Shown here piece after piece: positions 1 to 6,240 of a DNA stretch of 8,119 bases. Source of the stretch: Hungateiclostridiaceae bacterium UBA3934. GTDB taxonomy: Bacteria > Bacillota > Clostridia > Acetivibrionales > DTU013. The notes beneath the pieces are model-generated. The model was not told the origin of the DNA and ran no database searches. It saw only the letters and a list, made by a program, of their open reading frames with translations. Numbering within the stretch: the stretch's first letter is position 1; each line of letters starts with the position of its first letter. Location of the stretch: contig DGEE01000156.1 of NCBI GenBank assembly GCA_002385815.1, positions 7,892-16,010 on the forward strand, written 5' to 3'. Both the position numbers and the translations under genes were made by a program.

Positions 1-696
1 GACCAGCTCGGCAAAGCAAGACAGGTCAAGGTCCAGAAAGAAAACACCATCATCGTCGATGGTGCCGGCAGCCCGGATGAGATCAAAAAGAGGATCAACT
101 CGATCAAATCCCAGATCGAAGAGACCACTTCAGATTTCGACAGGGAGAAGCTCCAGGAGAGACTCGCAAAACTGGCAGGCGGCGTAGCTGTCATCCAGGT
201 CGGTGCTGCAACGGAAACAGAAATGAAGGAAAAGAAGCTCCGTATCGAGGACGCTCTTGCGGCAACCAAGGCTGCAGTCGAGGAAGGTATCGTTGCAGGC
301 GGCGGTACAGCATATGTGGATGCCATACCCAAGGTAGCAGCATTGCTCGATCAGGTCCAGGGAGATGAAAGGACAGGTGTACAGATCATTGTTAAGGCCC
401 TTGAAGAGCCCGTAAGACAGATCGCTGCGAATGCGGGACTCGAAGGCTCCGTCATCGTTGACAAGGTCAAGAACAGCGAAGTCGGCACAGGCTTTGATGT
501 ATTGACGGAAACATACACCGAGATGATCAAGGCAGGTATTGTCGATCCTACCAAGGTCACGAGAACTGCACTCCAGAATGCTGCATCCATAGCATCTATG
601 GTGCTCACTACAGAAAGTGTTGTAACAGACTTGCCGGAGAAAGAGCCCCCGATGCCTGCAGGCGGAGCAGGCGGTGGAATGGGCGGCATGTACTAA
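1..696 (+). CDS. groL: Chaperonin GroEL (Hsp60), C-terminal part; 5' end outside window
   Basis: This is the 60-kDa subunit of the cytosolic GroEL/GroES folding chamber, which uses ATP to refold proteins. The window opens inside the gene, and 231 codons remain. The first visible residues (DQLGKARQVKV) match the apical domain near residue 315 of the E. coli protein. The text then runs through REKLQERLAKLAGGVAVI and GAATETEMKEKK to RIEDAL, where the Asp (fragment residue 84) aligns with the catalytic Asp398 of E. coli. Next come VEEGIVAGGG, the equatorial segment DPTKVTR, and a Gly/Met-rich flexible tail ending GGMGGMY. The reading frame is intact and the C-terminus has normal length. Isoleucine is mostly ATC and few rare codons occur, unlike the downstream genes, as expected for a very highly expressed protein. 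A strong terminator follows, so groEL appears to be the last gene of its unit. groES would be expected upstream but is not visible. Confidence 0.98.
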   Translation, partial: DQLGKARQVKVQKENTIIVDGAGSPDEIKKRINSIKSQIEETTSDFDREKLQERLAKLAGGVAVIQVGAATETEMKEKKLRIEDALAATKAAVEEGIVAGGGTAYVDAIPKVAALLDQVQGDERTGVQIIVKALEEPVRQIAANAGLEGSVIVDKVKNSEVGTGFDVLTETYTEMIKAGIVDPTKVTRTALQNAASIASMVLTTESVVTDLPEKEPPMPAGGAGGGMGGMY

Positions 697-782
697 AACA
701 GGCTGACTGTGGAATATACAGCATGCGCTGACAGCAAAGATGTTGGCGCAGCTGACACCAGACTTTAAAAATCACACAACTG

Positions 783-808
783 AAAAGACCCGCTTAAGCG
801 GGTCTTTT
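783..808 (+). terminator. Rho-independent terminator of groEL
   Basis: A perfect palindrome pairs AAAAGACCCGC (783-793) with GCGGGTCTTTT (798-808) around TTAA, and a T-run continues to 809. The GC-rich core, upstream A-tract and downstream T-tract are the classic signature. The symmetry means it could also stop transcription arriving on the minus strand. Confidence 0.93.
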
Positions 809-819
809 TGTCCATATTC

Positions 820-848
820 CAGACAATTTTCCTGATATATGGTATATT
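820..848 (+). promoter_or_regulatory. Candidate sigma-A promoter for the phosphoesterase gene
   Basis: CAGACA (820-825, four of six bases matching TTGACA) is separated by 17 bases from TATATT (843-848, five of six matching TATAAT). Transcription would start near 855, giving a leader of about 195 bases. The -10 hexamer sits inside the near-palindrome GTATA-T-TATAC (842-852) and within the larger inverted repeat at 830-878. It begins 11 bases after the groEL terminator, the expected place for a new transcription unit. The -35 element is weak, so activation or another start is possible. Confidence 0.42.
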
Positions 849-878
849 ATACAGGTGAATTTGTGACATATATCAGGA
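830..878. repeat. 11-bp perfect inverted repeat around the putative -10 box
   Basis: TCCTGATATAT (830-840) is the exact reverse complement of ATATATCAGGA (868-878), with 27 bases between the arms. The left arm lies in the spacer between the -35 and -10 hexamers and the right arm lies just downstream of the predicted start. This is the geometry of a repressor operator or a looping site. Only the right arm would be in the RNA, so an RNA hairpin is not the simplest explanation if the promoter call is right. Confidence 0.5.
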
Positions 879-1035
879 CAGAGAAGACAGGCAACGGCGG
901 ATTGGATCCTTTGCACAGCAGCCGGCATAATCGTATTTTGGCGGTTATCATAACGGATCATATCAAAATAAAGCGGACGCACGTATCACCGATCTGGTAC
1001 AGCCCCGGTATGTACCGCCATACAAGCTGAAATCT

Positions 1036-1042
1036 GAGGAGG
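1036..1042 (+). promoter_or_regulatory. Ribosome binding site fixing the TTG start at 1050
   Basis: GAGGAGG ends 7 bases before TTG at 1050. No ATG or GTG in the same frame has comparable spacing before the membrane anchor, so this site is the main reason for choosing a TTG start. Confidence 0.8.
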
Positions 1043-1049
1043 ATCGGGT

Positions 1050-1991
1050 TTGGAGACGGACAGGATACCACAGAGCAGTGGAGTAACTGATACAGAAACC
1101 GGAATCAGTAGCGACAGTGAAATCAGGGGCAGAAGCAGGAGCAGAAAAAAGATTGTTGTCCTGATCATTGCCGGACTTTTTGTTTTCATGATATTCGCTG
1201 CCTTCTACGATGGCCTGACTGTCCGCAGATACAGGGTCGGTACTGATAAACTCGATCCCGGACAGAATGTGAGGATAGTTCTCATAGCAGATCTCCACAG
1301 CAGTATATACGGTGAAGGGCAAAAATCTCTCGTAGGTCTGATAAAGAAGCAGGATCCGGATCTTATTGCCCTTGCAGGCGATATAGCAGACGACAGGGAG
1401 CCTCATACGGGCACTGAGATGTTCCTCGCCAATATCAGGGATATTGCTCCTGTTTTCTATGTTTCAGGGAACCATGAATGCTGGTCATATGAAACGGACC
1501 GGATAAAGGCGATGATAAAACGATACGGAGCAACGGTATTGGAGCACGATTACAGGAAAATCACCATCAATGGCGCAGAGATCATCATCTGCGGTGTCGA
1601 TGACCCGGACATAAAGCTTCATAAGGACATCTGGTATGACTGGGAGCAGGAGATGCATGAGGCATTCGACGGTCTTGAAACTGAGCCAGGCTACAAGATA
1701 CTGCTGTCACATCGGCCGGAGCTGGTGGACATATACAGGGAGTTCAGTTTTGATCTTGTGCTGTCCGGCCATTCCCACGGCGGGCAGGTGAGGATCCCCT
1801 TTATCCTCAACGGTTTATACGCCCCTGACCAGGGATTGTTCCCCGAATATGCAGGAGGCCTTTACCGCCATGGTGTCATGACGCACATAGTCAGCCGCGG
1901 GGTATCATACAATCCAAGGCTGCCGAGGATATTCAATCCGCCTGAGGTGGTGGTCATCGATATATCAGGGGACAGGCCGCCACAGCACTGA
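1050..1991 (+). CDS. Membrane-anchored metallophosphoesterase, YkuE/YaeI type
   Basis: A 313-residue protein of the calcineurin-like metallophosphoesterase superfamily, whose members hydrolyse phosphoesters with a two-metal centre. The metal-binding motifs occur in the right order: D81-x-H83 (IADLHS), G110-D111, N141-H142 (SGNHE), H221 (LLSHRPE) and G240-H241-S242-H243 (LSGHSHGGQ). The first 33 residues are polar, with an Arg/Lys-rich stretch (RGRSRSRKK) just before one hydrophobic segment (about 34-52). This suggests a signal anchor with the catalytic domain outside the membrane. The layout matches B. subtilis YkuE and E. coli YaeI; YaeI is reported to act on UDP-diacylglucosamine and YkuE is tied to the cell wall, but the substrate here cannot be read from sequence. 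The start is TTG with a strong ribosome binding site. No terminator follows, so some read-through into the next two genes is possible. Confidence 0.9.
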   Translation: METDRIPQSSGVTDTETGISSDSEIRGRSRSRKKIVVLIIAGLFVFMIFAAFYDGLTVRRYRVGTDKLDPGQNVRIVLIADLHSSIYGEGQKSLVGLIKKQDPDLIALAGDIADDREPHTGTEMFLANIRDIAPVFYVSGNHECWSYETDRIKAMIKRYGATVLEHDYRKITINGAEIIICGVDDPDIKLHKDIWYDWEQEMHEAFDGLETEPGYKILLSHRPELVDIYREFSFDLVLSGHSHGGQVRIPFILNGLYAPDQGLFPEYAGGLYRHGVMTHIVSRGVSYNPRLPRIFNPPEVVVIDISGDRPPQH

Positions 1992-1995
1992 AATA

Positions 1996-2024
1996 TTGTT
2001 AATCAGCTAATGGTGTGATAAAAT
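1996..2024 (+). promoter_or_regulatory. Sigma-A promoter for the two-gene mgtC unit
   Basis: TTGTTA (1996-2001) is followed after exactly 17 bases by TAAAAT (2019-2024, five of six matching TATAAT). A TG one base upstream of the -10 box (2016-2017) makes an extended -10. Transcription would start near 2031, about 42 bases before the next gene. The -35 box overlaps the region immediately after the phosphoesterase stop codon. Confidence 0.62.
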
Positions 2025-2044
2025 CAGAATACACAACTATACCA

Positions 2045-2059
2045 ATATGGTTGCCATAT
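2045..2059 (+). promoter_or_regulatory. Small hairpin abutting a ribosome binding site
   Basis: ATATGG (2045-2050) pairs with CCATAT (2054-2059) over a three-base loop. The GGAGG ribosome binding site (2061-2065) begins two bases later. It is too weak to call a regulatory element with confidence, but it could place or expose the binding site in a short leader. Confidence 0.25.
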
Positions 2060-2072
2060 GGGAGGATTTTGA

Positions 2073-2585
2073 ATGGATATATTTATGGAAAAGCTCGTGA
2101 CAAGAAAGAAAACCCTGACCGACCACCTTATTACGGCAGGTATCATCATCGCAGCAGCGCTGCTGATAATGGTGGTTCTTTCGATACCGATACTGGCACA
2201 GCTGGGGCTGAGTCTGATAGTCGCGGCTGGTATAGCATATCTGGGATACAGACTTATAACTTCGCGGAATATCGAATATGAATATATAGTGACCAATGGC
2301 GATCTCGATATCGACGTGATAATATCCAAAAGGAAGAGGAAAAGGATATTCAGCGCAAACTGCAGGGAATTCGACATCGTATCTCCGGTAAAGAGCAGCC
2401 ATTTCGACCAGTCGGTACAGAACATCAGGAACAGGATAGATGCTTCGAGCTCCAAGGATTCACCGGATGCATATTTCGTGACGCTCAACTACAACGGTGA
2501 AAAGACATTGGTTATTTTTGAGCCCACAGAGAAGATGCTGAACAATTTCAGGTTCTATATACCGAGAAAAGTATTCAGGAACTGA
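2073..2585 (+). CDS. Small two-TM membrane protein with possible PH-like domain (resembles DUF6106)
   Basis: A 170-residue protein of unknown function. A short N-terminal segment (MDIFMEKLVTRKK) precedes two hydrophobic helices at about 18-40 and 42-62. The remaining hundred residues look like a soluble beta-rich domain: YEYIVTNGDLDIDVII (69-84), a basic patch SKRKRKR (85-91), then strands around 134-150 and the C-terminus FYIPRKVFRN. The pattern of a TM pair followed by a strand ending in TNGxLxID and a basic patch is what I know from bacterial PH-like membrane proteins. The N-terminus resembles the clostridial family DUF6106. Both assignments are from memory. The ATG at 2073 has GGAGG seven bases upstream. 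The stop codon overlaps the ribosome binding site of the MgtC-like gene, so the two are translationally linked and probably act in the same membrane process. Confidence 0.8.
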   Translation: MDIFMEKLVTRKKTLTDHLITAGIIIAAALLIMVVLSIPILAQLGLSLIVAAGIAYLGYRLITSRNIEYEYIVTNGDLDIDVIISKRKRKRIFSANCREFDIVSPVKSSHFDQSVQNIRNRIDASSSKDSPDAYFVTLNYNGEKTLVIFEPTEKMLNNFRFYIPRKVFRN

Positions 2586-2590
2586 GGTGG
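2584..2590 (+). promoter_or_regulatory. Ribosome binding site deciding between two adjacent ATG starts
   Basis: GAGGTGG overlaps the stop codon (2583-2585) of the upstream gene. Two in-frame ATGs follow, at 2592 and 2595. From the end of GAGG (2587) the gaps are 4 and 7 bases. The second ATG is therefore better spaced, and I prefer it. Confidence 0.6.
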
Positions 2591-2594
2591 TATG

Positions 2595-3254
2595 ATGCCT
2601 TTCGAGCTGGAGATATTTGCCAGAATGCTGCTTGCCGTGCTGCTGGGCGGCTTCATCGGGTATGAAAGGGAAAACACGAACAGGCCTGCCGGCTTCAGGA
2701 CTCATATACTCGTATGCGCCGGTTCTGCCCTGGTTATGATCACTTCAGAGTTTCTGGTCAGAAAGTATTCCATTTCGGCAGTGGACCCTGCAAGACTGGG
2801 TGCCCAGGTCATAAGCGGCATCGGTTTTCTCGGGGCCGGCACCATCATACGTGATGGCTTCAATGTCCGGGGCCTTACTACGGCAGCAAGCCTCTGGGCG
2901 GTCTCCTGTGTCGGGATAGCTGTCGGGAGCGGTTTCTATGCAGGTGCAGTTGTAGCAACGATATTCGTATTCCTGACTCTCATCACTCTCAAAAAGGCAG
3001 AGATACGTTTTTCGAGGAGAAGCAGGTACAGGACATTCATCGTCGAATCCGAAAATGTCAGCGGCCAGATCGGGCAGGTCACCAATCTGCTGGAAAGCAG
3101 CGGCATCGAGATCAGGAATATACAGTTATATAAAAGCAAGGACAATGCGCAGATGATAAAGCTTCTTGTGAAGATGCCCGGAACTACGATAGACATAAAG
3201 ACTCTGAATGATTTACAGGCCATCGAAGGCATCAGAAAGGTATACGAGGAATAA
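2595..3254 (+). CDS. MgtC/SapB family membrane protein
   Basis: A 219-residue integral membrane protein of the MgtC/SapB family. Salmonella MgtC supports growth in low magnesium and inside macrophages, and it restrains the F1Fo ATP synthase. Many non-pathogens carry relatives of unknown role. The family signatures are clear (numbering from the ATG at 2592): GFIGYERE (20-27), RPAGFRTHILVC (31-42), RLGAQVISGIGFLGAGTI (68-85) and VRGLTTAASLWAV (92-104). About four hydrophobic helices lie at 5-24, 37-53, 70-86 and 98-133, the last stretch long enough for two. A soluble tail (about 146-219) resembles the ACT-like C-terminal domain of full-length MgtC proteins. The length is normal for the family. 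An alternative start lies one codon upstream at 2592. It is the second gene of a two-gene unit that ends at the hairpin 3308-3337. A P-type ATPase follows, which recalls mgtCB, but see the entry for that pump. Confidence 0.92.
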   Translation: MPFELEIFARMLLAVLLGGFIGYERENTNRPAGFRTHILVCAGSALVMITSEFLVRKYSISAVDPARLGAQVISGIGFLGAGTIIRDGFNVRGLTTAASLWAVSCVGIAVGSGFYAGAVVATIFVFLTLITLKKAEIRFSRRSRYRTFIVESENVSGQIGQVTNLLESSGIEIRNIQLYKSKDNAQMIKLLVKMPGTTIDIKTLNDLQAIEGIRKVYEE

Positions 3255-3307
3255 GGCACCCCGCAGTTTGAGACAAATCCATATGATTCAGGGCTTTTAT
3301 CCGCATG

Positions 3308-3337
3308 AAGCGGCATGGTCTAATCCATGCCGCTTTT
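3308..3337 (+). terminator. Rho-independent terminator after the MgtC-like gene
   Basis: AAGCGGCATGG (3308-3318) pairs perfectly with CCATGCCGCTT (3325-3335) around the loop TCTAAT, followed by two more T residues. The 11-bp stem is strong, but the T-run is only four long (3334-3337) and partly inside the stem, so some read-through to the ATPase gene is plausible. Confidence 0.82.
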
Positions 3338-3353
3338 GAATAGAAATAGGACA

Positions 3354-3359
3354 TATACT
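3354..3359 (+). promoter_or_regulatory. Possible -10 element for the P-type ATPase gene
   Basis: TATACT matches five of six bases of the -10 consensus and would start transcription near 3366, close to the GTG start at 3383. A matching -35 would fall in the terminator stem (about 3331-3336) and shows no good hexamer. This is either a weak promoter needing activation or a chance match, and the gene may depend partly on read-through. Confidence 0.28.
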
Positions 3360-3370
3360 GATCTGTATGC

Positions 3371-3377
3371 GGAGAAG
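3371..3377 (+). promoter_or_regulatory. Ribosome binding site supporting the GTG start at 3383
   Basis: GGAGAAG lies five bases before GTG at 3383, and the purine-rich run continues to 3383. The start places the standard cation-ATPase N-terminal domain at the expected distance, with no conserved sequence left upstream. Confidence 0.7.
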
Positions 3378-3382
3378 AAGGG

Positions 3383-6118
3383 GTGTCTTATTTGCATGGG
3401 AAGAGTATTCTGAGAGCTGTCCACGAAAATGCAGGTTCAGTTTCGGGCCTGAGTCAGAGAGAGGCTGAAAGGAGGCTTCTCGAGCATGGTCCTAACCAGT
3501 TGGCGGACAGGAAGAAGGCGTCTCCTGTAAAACTGCTGTTAAGTCAGTTTACTGACATAATGGTCATAATCCTCATGATATCCACAGCCATATCTGCATT
3601 CATGGGGGAAATCACCGAAGCTGCAACGATCATCGCCATAGTTACTCTCAATGCTGTATTGGGCTTCATACAGGAATACAGGACTGAAAAGACCATGGAA
3701 GCTCTTAAGAGCCTGACTGCCCCCGAGGCAAAAGTGATCAGGGACGGAAGGCAGGTCAGTATACCGGCCTACCGGGTAGTCCCCGGAGACCTCATCATCC
3801 TCGAGGCAGGCGACAGGATCGCTGCAGATGCGGTGCTGCTGGACAGTTCAAATATACAGGCAGATGAATCCCTGCTGACGGGTGAGTCGGTCCCTGTGGA
3901 AAAAAGCGCGAAATCACCTGGCGCTGATCCCTTCAGGGTAAATGATAAATGCAGAGTATTCATGGGCACCAGTGTAACGGCTGGCAGAGCCACAGCACTT
4001 GTGACAGCCACAGGAATGCAGACGGAAATGGGGCGCATAGCGGATCTTCTTCAGAACATAGAGCAGGAGCAGACACCGCTGCAGAAAAGGCTCGACAAGC
4101 TTGGCAAGATCATTGCTACAGGATGCCTCGTCATATGTGCTGTGGTAGCCGGTGTCGGCATTATGCGGGGTGAAGACGTATTCAACATGCTACTGTCAGG
4201 AATCAGCCTTGCCGTTGCTGCTGTGCCGGAGGGACTACCTGCGCTGGTGACCATTTCACTGGCCCTGGGTGTCCAGAGGATGATGCGCAGGAATGCGCTG
4301 ATCAGAAAGCTGCCTGCAGTCGAGACTCTTGGATGTGCAGGTGTCGTATGCTCAGACAAAACTGGAACGCTGACACAGAACAAAATGACTGTAAGGCAGA
4401 TATATACCGATGGCAGGATCATCGAGATAATGGATGAAAAAAGGCCCGGGGCACATCTTGATAAAAAATCGGCAGGTTATTTCCATATGAACGGCAGAGT
4501 TCTGGATGCCTCCGACAGGAGCCTGAGGAAAGTCCTTGAGATCGCAGCGCTCTGCAATAACGCCAGACCTGCCGTAACAGCCTGTGACAGGCAGACTGTA
4601 CCGGGGCCTTTCAGAAAAAAGCCCGCATCTGCGGATAAAAAGCAGAGCTTCACAGGTGACCCGACGGAAGTGGCATTGATGGAGGCAGCAGGGAAAGCCG
4701 GCCTTACCTTTGACGAGCTCAGCAGTGTATACCGCAGGACAGATGAATTCCCCTTCGATTCGGACAGGAAATGCATGTCAGTGGTATGCGCCGACAGAAA
4801 AGGTGAAATCTATGTATTCACGAAAGGAGCTCCTGACGTGCTGCTGAAAAAGTGCAGCAGGGTTGAAAATGCCGGCATCGTCAGGAAAATGGACAATGTA
4901 CACAGGGCCAGGATACTCAGGGCCAATGATCGTATGGCCGCCGGCGCACTGAGAGTAATAGCCGTTGCATATAAAAGACTCGGGAATGAAAGGTATACAA
5001 GAGAATCACTGGAGTCTGACCTCATTTTTGCCGGACTCGCCGGCATGATCGATCCGCCCAGGCCGGAGGCGGCAGAAGCCGTAATGAAGTGCAAAATGGC
5101 AGGCATCAGGCCGGTCATGATAACCGGCGACCACAAGCTGACCGCTGTAGCTATTGCAAAGGAGCTCGACATATACAGAGACGGAGACAATGTTATCACA
5201 GGTGAAGAGCTGGATTCTATGGACGAAGGATCGCTTGAGGAGGCGGCTGCCAATACTACTGTTTATGCAAGGGTATCTCCCAAACACAAGCTGACGATAG
5301 TAAGAGTGCTCAAAAGGCTGGGCAGCATCGTGGCCATGACCGGTGACGGCGTGAATGATGCTCCTGCTGTCAAGGAGGCAGATATCGGGATCGCCATGGG
5401 CAGGACCGGCACTGATGTGACGAAGGAGGCATCGTCGATGATGCTGATGGATGACAATTTCGCCACCATTGTCGCCGCGATAGAGGAGGGACGGGTCATC
5501 TACAGCAATATAAGGAAGTTCATCAGATACATGCTGTCATGCAATCTGGGCGAAGTACTGACCATGTTCCTCGGCATGCTGGCAGGACTGCCTGTGCCGC
5601 TGCTGCCCATACAGATACTGTGGGTCAACCTGGTGACTGATGGTTTGCCGGCAGTAGCACTCGGTTTCGATCCGCCCGAAAAGGATGTTATGAGGCGCGA
5701 ACCCAGAAGTCCCGATGAGAGCATTTTTTCACATGGCCTTGCCGGTCTGATCATTGCCAGAGGCATCATGATAGGTCTGACAACTCTGGCAGTCTATGCA
5801 ACGCTGCTCTGGCATACAGCCGATGTCGGCCTGGCCAGGACAGGAGCTTTCGTCACCCTGGTCCTGTCACAGCTCATACATGTATTCGAATGCAAATCGG
5901 AAACACGGAATATTTTTCAGATACCGCTGTTCAGCAATATTTACCTGGTCTTTGCAGTTATATGCTCATTGATCATGATGCTCTGTGTCGTATATATCCC
6001 GGTACTGCGGAATGTTTTCAAAACAGTCCCGCTGGGACTGAGCGAGTGGATGATCGCTGGTGGACTGTCCTTTCTGGCACCTGTCCTGGCCAGCCTGTTC
6101 ACGCCTCGTCGCCGGTGA
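3383..6118 (+). CDS. P2-type cation-transporting ATPase, calcium-pump (SERCA/PMCA-like) class
   Basis: A complete 911-residue P-type ATPase that would export a divalent cation, most likely Ca2+ (Mn2+ is possible), at the expense of ATP. In order: an N-terminal cation-ATPase domain (about 5-70); TGES (166-169) in the actuator domain; helix M4 with V278-A279-A280-V281-P282-E283-G-L-P, matching the SERCA calcium-site loop; CSDKTGTL with the phosphorylated D325; the nucleotide-domain motifs FPFDSDRK and KGAPD (K481); TGD (581-583); K636 and TGDGVND (653-659) of the hinge. About ten TM helices are present. Ion-site residues N721 and E724 in M5, and N749, T752 and D753 in M6, match SERCA N768, E771, N796, T799 and D800. 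In M8 the position I align with SERCA E908 is Q830, as in PMCA pumps. The M4 motif PEGLP excludes the MgtA/MgtB class (PEMLP). A GTG start with a good ribosome binding site and normal family length support an intact gene. It stands alone between two terminator-like hairpins. Confidence 0.95.
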   Translation: MSYLHGKSILRAVHENAGSVSGLSQREAERRLLEHGPNQLADRKKASPVKLLLSQFTDIMVIILMISTAISAFMGEITEAATIIAIVTLNAVLGFIQEYRTEKTMEALKSLTAPEAKVIRDGRQVSIPAYRVVPGDLIILEAGDRIAADAVLLDSSNIQADESLLTGESVPVEKSAKSPGADPFRVNDKCRVFMGTSVTAGRATALVTATGMQTEMGRIADLLQNIEQEQTPLQKRLDKLGKIIATGCLVICAVVAGVGIMRGEDVFNMLLSGISLAVAAVPEGLPALVTISLALGVQRMMRRNALIRKLPAVETLGCAGVVCSDKTGTLTQNKMTVRQIYTDGRIIEIMDEKRPGAHLDKKSAGYFHMNGRVLDASDRSLRKVLEIAALCNNARPAVTACDRQTVPGPFRKKPASADKKQSFTGDPTEVALMEAAGKAGLTFDELSSVYRRTDEFPFDSDRKCMSVVCADRKGEIYVFTKGAPDVLLKKCSRVENAGIVRKMDNVHRARILRANDRMAAGALRVIAVAYKRLGNERYTRESLESDLIFAGLAGMIDPPRPEAAEAVMKCKMAGIRPVMITGDHKLTAVAIAKELDIYRDGDNVITGEELDSMDEGSLEEAAANTTVYARVSPKHKLTIVRVLKRLGSIVAMTGDGVNDAPAVKEADIGIAMGRTGTDVTKEASSMMLMDDNFATIVAAIEEGRVIYSNIRKFIRYMLSCNLGEVLTMFLGMLAGLPVPLLPIQILWVNLVTDGLPAVALGFDPPEKDVMRREPRSPDESIFSHGLAGLIIARGIMIGLTTLAVYATLLWHTADVGLARTGAFVTLVLSQLIHVFECKSETRNIFQIPLFSNIYLVFAVICSLIMMLCVVYIPVLRNVFKTVPLGLSEWMIAGGLSFLAPVLASLFTPRRR

Positions 6119-6165
6119 CAGACGCTTTCAGGGCTGGTTGGGTTTTCCTGCCGTCTAAAAATTCC

Positions 6166-6194
6166 TTGAAATGCATTTACAAAAACTATATAAT
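6166..6194 (+). promoter_or_regulatory. Near-consensus sigma-A promoter (P1) of the ABC operon
   Basis: TTGAAA (6166-6171, five of six) and TATAAT (6189-6194, six of six) are separated by exactly 17 bases. This is the best promoter in the window. The predicted start is about 6201, giving a leader of about 150 bases to the ABC ATPase ATG at 6349. The predicted start falls inside the first arm of the hairpin 6199-6237. Confidence 0.78.
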
Positions 6195-6198
6195 TAGT

Positions 6199-6237
6199 AA
6201 AGCCTGAAATGTCCGAAGACAGGGCATTTTTGGCTTT
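6199..6237 (+). terminator. Long hairpin: terminator of the ATPase gene and/or 5'-terminal stem of the ABC operon mRNA
   Basis: The outer arms AAAGCC (6199-6204) and GGCTTT (6232-6237) enclose the inner arms AAATGTCC (6207-6214) and GGGCATTT (6222-6229, one G-U pair). A TG/TT internal loop separates them and the apical loop is 7 bases. A run of five T (6227-6231) follows the GC core, as in an intrinsic terminator for transcripts from the P-type ATPase gene 80 bases upstream. The predicted start of P1 lies in the same place, so an RNA from P1 would begin with this stem. The two roles are not exclusive. Confidence 0.55.
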
Positions 6238-6240
6238 CGC

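Larger units (their letters stand above)
697..1049. other. Non-coding gap between groEL and the phosphoesterase gene
   Basis: This 353-base stretch holds no convincing gene. The first 86 bases are groEL 3' untranslated sequence leading into the terminator at 783-808. A candidate promoter with an overlapping inverted repeat lies at 820-878. The rest, about 170 bases before the TTG start at 1050, would be a long 5' leader if that promoter is used. Within the leader I see a 6-bp hairpin, GGTACA (996-1001) with TGTACC (1011-1016), which competes with CGGTA (1006-1010)/TACCG (1013-1017). I recognise no known riboswitch class. A second, weaker promoter-like pair lies at 938-966 (TTGGCG, 17 bases, TATCAA). 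Confidence 0.6.

Noticed and set aside
702..756. GCTGAC three times at about 25-base spacing after groEL (702, 727, 751)
   Set aside because: The repeat unit is only six bases and the intervening sequences differ; too short to call a repeat array.
938..966. TTGGCG-17-TATCAA as the main phosphoesterase promoter
   Set aside because: Both hexamers match only four of six bases; the pair at 820-848 has the better -10 box, although this one remains an alternative.
839..1030. Open frame of 63 codons between groEL and the phosphoesterase gene
   Set aside because: It begins inside the promoter/inverted repeat, has no ribosome binding site, and its translation shows no domain or membrane pattern.
2015..2281. 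88-codon plus-strand frame overlapping the small membrane protein
   Set aside because: It begins at a non-ATG codon within the promoter, lacks a ribosome binding site, and overlaps a well-supported gene in another frame.
4810..5253. Long minus-strand frame opposite the ATPase (147 codons)
   Set aside because: Ser/Ala-rich translation is the typical mirror of the coding strand, and there is no ribosome binding site or promoter.
3383..6118. Assigning the P-type ATPase as MgtB/MgtA because it follows an MgtC gene
   Set aside because: The M4 motif and M5/M6 ion-site residues are of the calcium-pump class, and a terminator separates the two genes.
5890..6207. 105-codon frame overlapping the end of the P-type ATPase
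   Set aside because: It lies mostly inside the ATPase gene in another frame and ends in the hairpin; composition looks like a frame shadow.
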